Assembly (NCBI RefSeq): GCF_030063355.1
Contig: NZ_JASISZ010000063.1
Coordinates: forward strand, 1-48,641
Length of the DNA: 48,641 bases
Direction: 5' to 3'
From: Streptomyces sp. PH10-H1
Lineage (GTDB): Bacteria; Actinomycetota; Actinomycetes; Streptomycetales; Streptomycetaceae
A model generated the notes under the pieces. That model was not told where the DNA came from and ran no database searches. It was given only the letters and a program-made list of their open reading frames with translations. Below are positions 1 through 10,181 of this stretch, piece after piece (the first letter of the stretch is position 1; each line of letters opens with the position of its first letter). The position numbers were made by a program, and so were the translations under genes.

Positions 1-1
1 C

Positions 2-112
2 TGGTGCATCACCTGGAACCCCCAGACCGAGGACTACTGGCACAACCGCGTCGCCACGTCCTCCCACCTCAAGCGCACAAACCCCAACTACGAAACAGGA
101 CAGGCAGTATGA
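2..112 (+). pseudogene. C-terminal fragment of an unidentified protein, cut by the window edge
   Basis: An open frame enters from the left edge and ends at TGA 110-112. It encodes about 36 residues starting WCITWNPQTEDYW and ending ETGQAV. I do not recognise the family. It stops only a few bases before IS256 transposase homology begins on the opposite strand near position 118, so the junction may be an old insertion or deletion scar. It could equally be the true end of a gene lying outside the window. Confidence 0.35.
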
Positions 113-117
113 ACCCG

Positions 118-1112
118 ACTTCCCACAGCCGCACGACCGCCGGGTACTTCTTGCCCCAGGTTTCACTGAACTCCATGAAGCGTTCCAGGGCTGCGTCCTC
201 GGTGGGTGCGGTGTAGACGGGCTTGAGCGCCTTCGCGATCTTGTCCCAGTCCTGGCGCGCCGCATATCGGAAGCTGTTGCGCAGCAGGTGAACCACACAG
301 GTTTGGACGATTGTTGCAGGCCAGACCGTGTTCACCGCGTCGGGCAGTCCGGTCAGGCCGTCGCAGACCAGCATCAGCACGTCGTCCGCGCCGCGGTTCT
401 TGATCTCGGTGAGGACCTGCAGCCAGTACTTCGCGCCCTCGCCGCCGTCGCCGACCCACAGGCCGAGGATGTCGCGGTGGCCCTCGGCGGTTACCGCCAG
501 GGCCATATAGACGGGCCGGTTGGCGACCTGCCCGTCCCTGACCTTCACGTTCACGCAGTCGATGAAGACGACCGGGTAGACGCGGTCCAGCGGCCGGTTC
601 TGCCATTCGGCCATGCCGGCCATCACACTGTCGGTGATCGTGGAGATCGTGCTCTTGGAGACCTCGGTGCCGTAGACCTCGGCCAGGTGCGCGGAGATCT
701 CCCCGTGCGTGAGGCCCTTCGCGGACAGCGACAGGACCATCTCGTCCACCCCGCCCAGCCTCCGCTGGCGCTTCTTGACCAGCTGCGGCTCGAACGTGCC
801 TGCCCGATCTCGCGGGACCGCGATCTGAACGGGCCCGGCCTCGGTGGTCACCGTCTTGGACCGGTGGCCGTTGCGGTAGTTCTCCCGCCCGCCCTCGGCC
901 CGCTCGCCGGGCTCGTGCCCCAGATGGCCGGTGAGCTCGCCCTCCAGCGCCGACTCCAGCACCCGCCGGGTCAGCTCGGCCAGCAGCCCGCCCTCCCCGG
1001 TCAGCTTCACCCCGTCGGCCTGGGCCCGGGCCACCAGCTCGGCAACCAGACCGTCATCCACAGCATCCACGGCGGCCTCCCCGGCCTCGATGTCACTCAT
1101 CACGTCAGCCAT
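118..1112 (-). pseudogene. IS256-family (Mutator-type) transposase, C-terminally truncated
   Basis: The N-terminal and central parts match IS256-family DDE transposases. There is a helical DNA-binding N-terminus, then the stretch ENYRNGHRSKTV, the first catalytic Asp in FIDCVNVKVRDG and the second in LMLVCDGLTGLPDAV. Homology stops abruptly after YPAVVRLWE near position 120, and the frame runs on into unrelated sequence to a stop at 69. The family normally continues with a block containing the third catalytic residue (NAIES). That block is absent, so the protein should be inactive. The ATG at 1112 is the likely start; a TTG lies one codon upstream. This is a dead insertion-sequence remnant whose upstream terminal repeat survives. 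Confidence 0.88.
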
Positions 1113-1135
1113 CAACTGTCGCTTCCAGCTCGGGA

Positions 1136-1160
1136 GTTACACCGTTAACCGTACAGACCC
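1136..1160. repeat. Terminal inverted repeat end of the truncated IS256 element
   Basis: On the minus strand this reads GGGTCTGTACGGTTAACGGT followed by GTAAC. It lies just upstream of the transposase start and has the form of actinobacterial IS256 ends. The other end has been lost with the transposase C-terminus. Confidence 0.55.
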
Positions 1161-1185
1161 CGACCAAGTAGTCGGATGCTTTCGC

Positions 1186-2094
1186 TCATGCTCCGCTCTG
1201 GTGGAGGGAGTCCAGGATGGCCAGTTCGTCCTCGGAGAGGCGCAGCGCGCCAGCGGCCACGTTGGCGGCCAGGTGATCCGGGTTGCCGGTACCGGGGATG
1301 GCCAGCACGTGCGCCCCGCGGTGCAGTGTCCACGCGATCTGGACCTGCGCCGCGCTCGCCCTGTGCGCGCGCGCGACGGCAAGCACCTCGTCACTGTCGG
1401 CGCCGCTCGCGCCCGCTTCGCGCCCGGAGCCGGCGATCGAATAGAACGGCACGAACGCAACACCCCGCTCACCGCAGGTACGCAGGAGCTCCTGCTGCTC
1501 GGGCCGGGTACCGAGGCCGTACATGTTCTGGACGCAGACCACCGGCGCGATGGCCTGAGCCTCGGAAAGGTGTTTGGGGCACACGTTGGCGAGGCCCAGG
1601 TGGCGGATGAGTCCCGCGTCGCGCAGGTCGGCCAGGGCGCCGAAGCGTTCGGCGATCGAATCGGTGCCGACGATGCGCAGGTTCACCACGTCGAGATGAT
1701 CACGGCCGAGTTGGCGCAGGTTCTCCTCCACCTGGCCGCGCAGCTGCTGGGGAGTGGCATGGGGCAGCCACTCGCCCGACGGATCCCGGCCCGGCCCGAC
1801 CTTGGTGGTGATGACGAGATCATCCGGGTAGGGGGCCAGTGCCTGGTTGATCAGCTCGTTGGCGGAGCGCAGCGCCGAGAAATAGTACGCGGCGGTGTCG
1901 ATGTGGTTCACCCCGAGCTCAACCGCGCGGCGCAGCACACTGATCGCCCGGCCGCGATCGCTCGGGACGGCATCGGCCGCGAACGCCTCGCCGTTCTGTG
2001 TCAGGCGCATCGCGCCGAACCCGATCCGGTTGACCACCAAGTCGCCAAGTGTCCAGGTGCCTGATGCTGCTGCGGTGATCGTCTTCGAGGTCAT
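1186..2094 (-). CDS. Aldo/keto reductase family oxidoreductase
   Basis: A 302-residue soluble NAD(P)H-dependent aldo/keto reductase fold. Visible motifs are IGFGAMRLTQ in the first strand, the catalytic-Asp segment ELGVNHIDTAAYY, the Lys strand LVITTKVGPG, and the C-terminal cofactor segment IPGTGNPDHLAANV. Length is full for the family. The ATG at 2094 follows a GGTGGAG stretch. The gene is complete even though the IS256 remnant lies about 25 bases beyond its stop. It is divergent from the ArsR-type regulator at 2158, which may control it. The substrate cannot be inferred. Confidence 0.88.
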   Translation of the reverse strand: MTSKTITAAASGTWTLGDLVVNRIGFGAMRLTQNGEAFAADAVPSDRGRAISVLRRAVELGVNHIDTAAYYFSALRSANELINQALAPYPDDLVITTKVGPGRDPSGEWLPHATPQQLRGQVEENLRQLGRDHLDVVNLRIVGTDSIAERFGALADLRDAGLIRHLGLANVCPKHLSEAQAIAPVVCVQNMYGLGTRPEQQELLRTCGERGVAFVPFYSIAGSGREAGASGADSDEVLAVARAHRASAAQVQIAWTLHRGAHVLAIPGTGNPDHLAANVAAGALRLSEDELAILDSLHQSGA

Positions 2095-2157
2095 GGCGGA
2101 ATGATCTCCACCCGGTAGGCTGGGCGCCATTGATTAAGGCACGCCTGAATCCTTGAG

Positions 2158-3153
2158 GTGGTCATTCTGGCGGAGCTGGTGTTTTCGGCGGCCGATCTGG
2201 CGCAGATGCGGTTTGCCGTCTCGCCGATGTGGGAGGTCGCGCCCAGCTTCCGGCTGTTGACATCCGGTTCTGCGCATCCGGTGCACCGGTCGTGGGTCGA
2301 GCAGGTGCGGCCACGGATGGCGGCCGCAGGGCTGGACCGGGGCTGGCTGGCCGAGCTGATCCCACCCTCGGGTTACGTCCCCGACTTCCTCAACCCGGCG
2401 CCCTCCGGGCCGGGGCCCACGCTGGCGGTGGAGCTGGCCGGGATTCTGTCCGCTCCCGTGGACCGGGTACGCCGGGATCTCGACCACCTGAGGCGCCATC
2501 AGGGGCGTCTCGGCCGCCGGCTGCGGTCCCTGTACGCCGAGCCGCAGGCCCGCCTGGTCCAGGTCGCGGAGGAGATCGAGGCGTACTGGGAGCTGGCGCT
2601 CGCCCCCTACTGGGCGCGGATCCGGGCGGTGCTCGACGCCGATGTCTTCTACCGGGCCCGGCAGGTCGCGGAGCATGGCGCGGGCCACCTCTTCAACGAT
2701 CTGCACACCTCGGTGAGCTGGGACGACAACGCGCTGCAACTGGTCCGCCGAAAGCAACCCCTGTCCAGGATGACGGCGGGCGCAGGGCTGCTGCTTGTTC
2801 CCTCGGCTTTCACCGGACCGGGCTTGCGCACCCGGGTGACGCCGCCGGACCCGCCGCAGCTCGCCTATCCAGCGCGCGGCGTCGGCTCCCTGTGGGAAGC
2901 CCGGCCCACCACCAGGACCGACGCCATCGCCGGCGTACTCGGCCGCTCGCGGACCCTGCTGCTGACCGAACTGGAGACTCCGGCCTCCACCACCGAACTG
3001 GCTCACCGCACCGGCATCTCCGCACCCGGGGTCTCCCAGCATCTGACCGCGCTGCGCGCCGCAGGCCTGGTCAGCGCCCACCGAGCCGGCCGCTCCGTGC
3101 TCTACGCCCGCACCTCCGTTGCCGACTCCGTCCTCGCCGCCGTCTCCCCATAG
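2158..3153 (+). CDS. ArsR-type winged-helix transcriptional regulator with large N-terminal domain
   Basis: A 331-residue protein with a long N-terminal region of the type found in Streptomyces ArsR-like regulators (DUF5937-like, from memory). The C-terminal winged helix at about residues 255-325 contains LETPASTTELAHRTGISAPG followed by VSQHLTALRAAGLV and a basic wing HRAGRSVLYART. The GTG at 2158 is the only sensible start. A GAG stretch lies too close to be a normal ribosome site, so the message may be leaderless. It is divergent from the aldo/keto reductase with a 63-base gap, which suggests local control. Confidence 0.85.
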   Translation: MVILAELVFSAADLAQMRFAVSPMWEVAPSFRLLTSGSAHPVHRSWVEQVRPRMAAAGLDRGWLAELIPPSGYVPDFLNPAPSGPGPTLAVELAGILSAPVDRVRRDLDHLRRHQGRLGRRLRSLYAEPQARLVQVAEEIEAYWELALAPYWARIRAVLDADVFYRARQVAEHGAGHLFNDLHTSVSWDDNALQLVRRKQPLSRMTAGAGLLLVPSAFTGPGLRTRVTPPDPPQLAYPARGVGSLWEARPTTRTDAIAGVLGRSRTLLLTELETPASTTELAHRTGISAPGVSQHLTALRAAGLVSAHRAGRSVLYARTSVADSVLAAVSP

Positions 3154-3154
3154 G

Positions 3155-3357
3155 ATTCAGCCGGTTGCGGCCGCTTGAGCTCGGGATGTGGCTGTAGAGG
3201 GTGCCGACGGAGACGCCAAGGATCTTGGCGATGGTGGTCACGCTGTTGGTCCGGGTTGGGCAGCATCTCGCGGGCGGCGCCGACGTGGTCCTCGTTGACG
3301 ACGGTGGGGCGCCCGCCCGTACGGCCGCGGGCTCTGGCGGCGGCCAGGCCCTCGTGG
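3155..3357 (-). pseudogene. Remnant of a serine recombinase (Tn3-type resolvase), C-terminal part
   Basis: The minus strand encodes pieces typical of a resolvase C-terminus in more than one frame: ARGRTGGRPTVVNEDH, then VTTIAKILGVSVGTLYSHIP, the recognition helix-turn-helix. The catalytic N-terminal domain is missing and at least one frameshift separates the pieces. The fragment is joined directly to an ISKra4-like transposase fragment on the other strand. Confidence 0.65.
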
Positions 3358-3499
3358 GTGCGGCGCCGAAGCCGTCCTCAAACTCAGGGCCCTGATCAGC
3401 AACGGCGACTTCGTCACCTACTTCGCCCGGCACCTCAAGCAGGAACACCAGCGCACCCACCAGGCCAGCTACCAGGACAAGCACAGCCTCCCAGCCTGA
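3358..3499 (+). pseudogene. C-terminal fragment of an ISKra4-like transposase
   Basis: The plus strand encodes CGAEAVLKLRALISNGDF and continues through an HLKQEHQRTH stretch to a stop at 3497-3499. This resembles the last ~45 residues of ISKra4-family transposases as I remember them. Nothing upstream in this frame is coding, and the resolvase remnant begins at the junction. It is non-functional debris. The stretch 3500-3592 holds nothing recognisable. Confidence 0.55.
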
Positions 3500-3592
3500 A
3501 TCCAAGCTGACTCACTCCGGCCAGATTGCCCGGGGGAGCCGGCCCTGGCGGCGGCGTGGTCGCGTGTGCGGTGTGGGCGCGCGCTGACGGAG

Positions 3593-4027
3593 TTATGGCC
3601 GGTAGTAGTCGTCGATGGGGGCGCGCGCCTCGTCGAACAGGGCCGGGCCGTCCTGCGCTACCGTCGGCCAGGCGCCTGACTTCGGGTTGAGTTCGATGAG
3701 TTGCTCGGTGGAGAGCGCATAGACGACACGGCCGAGTCCGGAGCGGACGATGCCGCCGGCGCACATGGCGCATGGCTGGCAGCTGGTGTACATGGTGGTG
3801 CGTGCGGCCGTGTGGTGATCGAGTTCGCGGGCCGCCCAACGGGCCAGTTTCAGTTCCGGGTGGGCGCTGATGTCATTGTCGCGCCGCACCGTGTTGTGGG
3901 CTTCGGCGAGGATCGCGCCGTCCGGGCCGGCCAGCAGGGAGCCGTACGGCGCATCGCCCAGGGTGGTGGCGCGGGCCGCGATGCCGATCGCGCGCCGCAG
4001 GAGATCCTCGTCGGCAGTGGTGATCAC
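3593..4027 (-). CDS. Nucleoside/cytidine deaminase family protein
   Basis: A 144-residue zinc-dependent deaminase of the CDA superfamily. The zinc site is visible as HPELKLARWAARE, where the usual HAE is HPE, and TSCQPCAMCAGG, the PCxxC motif. The GTG at 4027 has a GGAAGG ribosome site seven bases upstream. It overlaps the stop of the upstream LLM gene by four bases (GTGA), so translation is probably coupled. Substrates in the family include cytosine, guanine and small-molecule imines; none can be chosen here. A 5' extension is open but unlikely because it would overlap the LLM gene. Confidence 0.85.
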   Translation of the reverse strand: MITTADEDLLRRAIGIAARATTLGDAPYGSLLAGPDGAILAEAHNTVRRDNDISAHPELKLARWAARELDHHTAARTTMYTSCQPCAMCAGGIVRSGLGRVVYALSTEQLIELNPKSGAWPTVAQDGPALFDEARAPIDDYYRP

Positions 4028-4842
4028 GATGGTGCCTTCCAGTGTGTGGCCACGGTGGTGAGCGCCTGCCAGGCCGCTTGGGGCCGGCGGATGTCCTCCG
4101 GATCTCCGTGGTAGGTGTCGAGTAGGACGGTGTCGGCGCCGAGCCGGTGAAGCTGGTCGAGATCGTCGAGGATCTGCTCGATGGTGCCGGTGCCGGCGAG
4201 CCGCTCGGGGTCGTTGATCGGTGTGGTGGTCAGTCGCAGGGCGATGCGCGGCGCGAACGCCGGCAGCGAGTGGTTCGTCAGGGCCGAGCGCAGCCACGGA
4301 AGGGTGACCCGCAGTGGGTGCCAGGCGTCACCGAACCTGATGGCGCGTCGGATCGCCGCCTCGCTGTTGCCGCCGACCCAGATGGGTACCGAGGTGGCGT
4401 GGTCGCCGGCCTCCGCGCGCCAGGCTTTCCGCAGGGTGACCAGGTGCTCGTCGGTGAGCCTGCCGCGCGCGGTGAACGGCACGCCGAGCGCGTCGAACTC
4501 CTGGCGTGCCCAGCCGACGCCCACCCCGAGCACGAGCCGGCCGCCGCTGAGCTGGTTGAGGTTGGCGGCCATGCGTGCCACCAGCAGCGGATGCCGGTAG
4601 GGCAGGACGAGCACCGTCGTACCCAGCCGCAGCCTGGTGGTGATGCCGGCCAGCCAGGACAGTGTGGTGAACGGCTCGTAGAACGGCGCCGGGTACCGCT
4701 CGGCCACGTCCGGGGTGACGGCCACGTGATCCGACACCATGAGGAGATCGAAGCCGAGCCCCTCCACGATCCGCGCCCACTCGCGCAGCACGCCAGGATC
4801 GGTTCCAGGCCCGAAGTTCGGTACGTTGACGCCAAGATGCAT
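4024..4842 (-). CDS. LLM-class (luciferase-like) flavin/F420-dependent oxidoreductase
   Basis: A 272-residue TIM-barrel oxidoreductase. It has the characteristic start GVNVPNFGPGTDPG, a VSDHVAVTP segment, LGTTVLVLPYRHPLLVAR, and the GGRLVLGVGVGWARQEF and PIWVGGNSEAAIRRA motifs of F420-type members. The ATG at 4842 has no clear ribosome site. A TAGCCT hexamer sits about seven bases upstream, so a leaderless transcript is possible. It forms a two-gene operon with the deaminase and is divergent from the Lrp/AsnC regulator. Together they may modify or degrade a nitrogenous small molecule, which is inference. Confidence 0.87.
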   Translation of the reverse strand: MHLGVNVPNFGPGTDPGVLREWARIVEGLGFDLLMVSDHVAVTPDVAERYPAPFYEPFTTLSWLAGITTRLRLGTTVLVLPYRHPLLVARMAANLNQLSGGRLVLGVGVGWARQEFDALGVPFTARGRLTDEHLVTLRKAWRAEAGDHATSVPIWVGGNSEAAIRRAIRFGDAWHPLRVTLPWLRSALTNHSLPAFAPRIALRLTTTPINDPERLAGTGTIEQILDDLDQLHRLGADTVLLDTYHGDPEDIRRPQAAWQALTTVATHWKAPS

Positions 4843-4935
4843 GATCGTAGGCTATCCCGGCGATCAAGGAATGTGGAAGCATCTTCTCCCGGCCATCTAC
4901 GTATCTTCTCGTTAATTTGCCGGTAGGATCGCGAT

Positions 4936-5382
4936 ATGGCAGTGAATCTTGACGACGTCGACTGGGCGATCATCGACCAGTTTCAACAGGAGGCGCGCAT
5001 CTCCCTCAGCGAGTTGGGGCGGCGCGTCAGCCTCAGCTCGTCGGCGACCACGGAACGGGTGCGGCAACTGGAGGCGATGGGCGTCATCACCGGCTACCAC
5101 GCCGTGGTCGACCTGGCCAAGGTCGGCTACCCCGTGCTGGCCATCGTCCGGTTGAAGTACCCAGGCAACCACCACCAACCGTTGCGCCGGCTGCTCGCCG
5201 AGCGACGGGAGATCCTGGAGTGCCTGCGCACCACCGGCGACGACTGTTACACCCTGAAGATGGCCGCGACCTCCATGGAGCATCTGGAGACACTCATGGA
5301 CGAGCTGGCCGGCTTCGGCAGCACGACCACCAGCGTCGTCTACAGCCAGACGCTGCCTTATCGCGGACCCAGCCGACCCTGA
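4936..5382 (+). CDS. Lrp/AsnC family transcriptional regulator
   Basis: A 148-residue regulator. An N-terminal winged helix (about residues 5-55, WAIIDQFQQEARISLSELGR) is followed by an RAM-type ligand-binding domain with GDDCYTLKMAATSMEHLE. Size and domain order match Lrp/AsnC proteins, which often respond to amino acids. It is divergent from the LLM-deaminase pair across 93 bases, and such regulators commonly control their divergent neighbour. Confidence 0.9.
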   Translation: MAVNLDDVDWAIIDQFQQEARISLSELGRRVSLSSSATTERVRQLEAMGVITGYHAVVDLAKVGYPVLAIVRLKYPGNHHQPLRRLLAERREILECLRTTGDDCYTLKMAATSMEHLETLMDELAGFGSTTTSVVYSQTLPYRGPSRP

Positions 5383-5736
5383 CCAACAGCTGACCAGCCG
5401 CCGCATTCCCGCACGTCGGTGGTGGAGCGCAGTCGCGCTCTGGGTGCACCTTCCTCATCAGGCCCCCCAGGTCGCTTCCGCCGCTACGTTCCGGGCTTTC
5501 GGTGCACGGTGAGGGATCCCCCACCGGGTGGGTGCGTCGAGCGAGGTCAGGGAGGCGGCATTGCCGCCCAGAGCTGCCTCACAGCGGATCACTTCGTCGG
5601 TTCGGAAGCGATCCGCGATCAGGTTCGAGCACCGAGCCGAGGGCCTGGCTCGGCCGCCCTGCGGCGTGGAGGGCCGGCCGAAAGTGAGCAGTTTTGGAGA
5701 AGCGCCGGTCACCGAGCCGCACATAGCATGACCGTC
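5383..5736. other. Region without a convincing gene
   Basis: No confident gene is visible. A minus-strand open stretch around 5458-5664 (ending AAEATWGA) has coding-like composition but no recognised family or start signal. Confidence 0.4.
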
Positions 5737-5940
5737 ATGGACATCACGATTCACCAGACCTTCCTCCCGCACGACGACCCGGACGCCTCCCTGGCCTTCT
5801 AGCGCGACACCACCGGCTTCGAGGTCCGCAACGAGGTCGCATACGACGGGATGCGCTGGATCATGGTGGCCCCGCCGACCAGCCCGGCACGTCGATCGTC
5901 CTGGAGCCGCCGGCCGCCGACCCCGTGGGGTGCAGATCCG
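5737..5940 (+). pseudogene. VOC (glyoxalase/bleomycin resistance) family pseudogene
   Basis: The reading begins MDITIHQTFLPHDDPDASLA, a typical VOC N-terminus. It is broken by TAG at 5800-5802, where relatives have Tyr in an FYRDT motif. The frame continues with RDTTGFEVRNEVAYDGMRW. A second lesion, a frameshift near 5875, is needed to reach QPGTSIVLEPPAADP. It ends in a short tandem repeat. The intact VOC gene at 6062 lies just downstream and is a different paralogue. Confidence 0.78.
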
Positions 5941-5967
5941 CCGGCCGCCGACCTCGTGGGGTGCAGA
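5907..5967. repeat. Two-copy 31-bp tandem repeat
   Basis: The unit starting CCGCCGGCCGCCGACC and ending GGGTGCAGA occurs at 5907-5936 and again at 5938-5967 with one mismatch (C to T). It overlaps the end of the VOC pseudogene and looks like a local duplication. Confidence 0.8.
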
Positions 5968-6008
5968 CTTTTGGTGCCGACTGCCGATTTTGCGCCTCGC
6001 CGTTCGTG

Positions 6009-6037
6009 TTGACACGACCGTACACACCGGGTCGATG
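6009..6037 (+). promoter_or_regulatory. Candidate promoter for the VOC/UvrA-like gene group
   Basis: A TTGACA at 6009-6014 is followed after 17 bases by TCGATG at 6032-6037, a plausible -35/-10 pair just upstream of the VOC gene. The -10 match is weak. Confidence 0.4.
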
Positions 6038-6061
6038 TGACCCACGCCTCCAGGAGTGACC

Positions 6062-6418
6062 ATGACCGGCTCTTCCACCCAGGGAATCAAGACCGTACTG
6101 CATCCCGTGTCCGACCTGGCGACGGCCAAGGCGGTGTACGCCGCCCTGCTCGGCGTACCGCCGCAGACCGACGAGTCCTACTACGTCGGCTTCGAGGCCG
6201 CGGGCCAGCACATCGGCCTGGTACCAGGCGGTGGACCGCAGGGCATGACCTCACCGGTGACCTACTGGCACGTGCCGGACCTCGAGGCGAAGCTGGCCGA
6301 GGTGACCGCCGCCGGTGCCACTGTGAAGGAGCCCGCGCACGACGTCGGTGGCGGCCGCCTGGTGGCCACCGTCACCGACCCCGATGGCAATGTCCTCGGG
6401 CTGCTTCAGGACCGATGA
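6062..6418 (+). CDS. VOC family (glyoxalase-like) protein
   Basis: A 118-residue single VOC module with paired beta-alpha-beta-beta-beta units. It starts with the strand IKTVLHPVSDLATAKAVY and ends with the motif VATVTDPDGNVLGLLQ. The ATG at 6062 has AGGAG five bases upstream. VOC proteins include glyoxalases, dioxygenases and antibiotic-binding proteins; which applies here is unknown. Its stop overlaps the next start (ATGA). Confidence 0.87.
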   Translation: MTGSSTQGIKTVLHPVSDLATAKAVYAALLGVPPQTDESYYVGFEAAGQHIGLVPGGGPQGMTSPVTYWHVPDLEAKLAEVTAAGATVKEPAHDVGGGRLVATVTDPDGNVLGLLQDR

Positions 6419-6576
6419 CTGCCGACCCCGCTCCCGCGCGCACCGGCTTCGATCCGCGTGCGCCGACCACGCCGTACCGCTGGTTCCGTATCTCGCCGCG
6501 CCGTATCCAGGCTTGGCGCGAGGTGAACGAGATGCCCGACCGCGAGCTGATGCGCGACGGCCGCTGGTTGGTCTGA
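6415..6576 (+). pseudogene. C-terminal remnant of a pyridoxamine-5'-phosphate-oxidase-like protein
   Basis: A 53-residue frame whose segment TPYRWFRISPRRIQAWRE and ending LMRDGRWLV match the C-terminus of flavin-binding split-barrel proteins of the pyridoxamine oxidase-like group. The flavin-binding N-terminal barrel, about 100 residues, is missing. The ATG at 6415 overlaps the VOC stop, so the fragment could still be translated. It looks like the product of an internal deletion between the VOC gene and this tail. Confidence 0.65.
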
Positions 6577-6735
6577 CGCCTCGGCCGGGCGCGCCGCGTG
6601 GCCAGGGCCCAGAGGCTCCACGGGCCGACGCGAAGGAGAACCGGACGTACTGCTCGAAGCTGGTCGGATCGAGTCAGGCGACGCCGACGGAGACCGCGAA
6701 GGCGGCCCCGCCCAACAGATGGAGACACGAAGAGC

Positions 6736-9120
<2,385 letters not shown>

Positions 9121-9248
9121 CCGAGGCCCTCGCGGACAGCGTGAGACGAGTTCTCTCATCTGCTTCGACTCGTCCCACTCGGCTGGCAGGGACGGGAGTT
9201 GACGAGGCGGGAGTAGCCGGGCAGGGAACGGCCCGTATCGCGGCTGAA

Positions 9249-9775
9249 CGAGCGTTGACGGCTCTTCAAAGTTGAGCGGAGCGGACTTGTCCGCGGGCTC
9301 GGCGGGTGGTGACGCAGCGTGTGCGCAGGCGCTGGTTGGCGGGGTTGCGGAACCCGTGGGCGGCTCGGACGACGAGCTTGATGACGCGGTTGATGCCCTC
9401 GCTCTCGGCGTTGCTGTGGCCGGTGGCGATGAACGCTTCGATCTCGGGCCACCAGCGGTCCACGGCGGCGGCGAGTTGCCGGACTTCGAGGATGTCGGAG
9501 TCCGCACACCAGGTCAGGAACTTCCAGCGCAGGTGGCCGGCGCGGTCTCGGTCTGCACTGGTGCGGGCGGTCGCGAGCAGGTCCCGCCGCCGCTTTCGCG
9601 ATCCAGGCGGTCAGGAGCGTCATCCCGATCGGGCACGCGTCGATGAGTGCGTTCCACATGGGGTGAACTGCCTGTCGGTGAGGTCTTCGCGGTTGCGCAG
9701 GAGTCGGCGTCTGGCCAGCCAGGCCAGCACGGCGGATGGGGGCCGGGCTTCAGCAGCTTGAATGAAGCACGGCCG
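9249..9775 (-). pseudogene. ISL3-family transposase remnant with terminal sequence
   Basis: The minus strand carries the C-terminal half of an ISL3-type transposase in three frames. Pieces are AVLAWLARRRLLRNREDLT, then MWNALIDACPIGMTLLTAW, then RWKFLTWCADSDILEV, WWPEIEAFIATGHSNAES and INRVIKLVVRAAHGFRN to a stop at 9266. The catalytic N-terminal half is missing and at least two frameshifts are required. Just beyond the stop, GGCTCTTCAAAGTTGA (about 9251-9266) resembles an ISL3 terminal repeat. The other end of the fragment abuts a truncated CBS-domain gene. Confidence 0.75.
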
Positions 9776-9905
9776 TATATCTGCCTCTGGGTCGGGCAGG
9801 ACTCGGGCGATGTCGGCCAGAGCGACGATGCCGATCAGGCGGTGGCCGTCGATGACCGGCAGCCGGCGGACCTTGTGCGCGGCCATGGTCCGCAGGATGT
9901 GGTCT
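9776..9905 (-). pseudogene. Fragment of a CBS-domain protein
   Basis: The minus-strand frame reads MAAHKVRRLPVIDGHRLIG followed by IVALADIARVLPDPEA, a clear half of a CBS domain. There is no start region upstream in this frame, and the downstream side changes abruptly to ISL3 sequence at about 9775. CBS domains bind adenine nucleotides. The protein here must be inactive. Confidence 0.65.
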
Positions 9906-10097
9906 CAGCTCGGCGGTAGCGTGGGGCCATGGCGCAGAGGAGGTACAGCGCGGCGGATCTCCAGGTGGTGGGCATCGACGAGCAGCTGCGCGAGGGGCCT
10001 GGGATGTACCGGTGGGTGCGTAGAGCTGCGCGCCCTGGGACGGCTGCCGCGCGGCGGCCCTCGCCTCGCGGTCGGGCGGGGCGACAGGGACCGGCCA

Positions 10098-10117
10098 GGG
10101 CAACCCTAGGGTTGCCC
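10098..10117. promoter_or_regulatory. Perfect 20-bp palindrome, candidate operator
   Basis: GGGCAACCCTAGGGTTGCCC is a perfect 20-base palindrome in the otherwise gene-poor stretch 9906-10181. It lies 65 bases upstream of the secreted-protein gene. Its size and symmetry suit a dimeric regulator, though it could also form a short hairpin. A nearby plus-strand stretch at 9929 (RRYSAADL) faintly resembles a MerR helix, but this is too degenerate to call. Confidence 0.45.
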
Positions 10118-10181
10118 CTACCGGAACGTCGGGGGTCATCCCGATGGTGCTGGCAACTCGTGACCTTGCAACATAAGCGAC

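Noticed and set aside
9929..10140. Possible MerR-type gene around the 20-bp palindrome
   Set aside because: Only RRYSAADL and a few scattered residues resemble MerR; frame and length do not support a gene.
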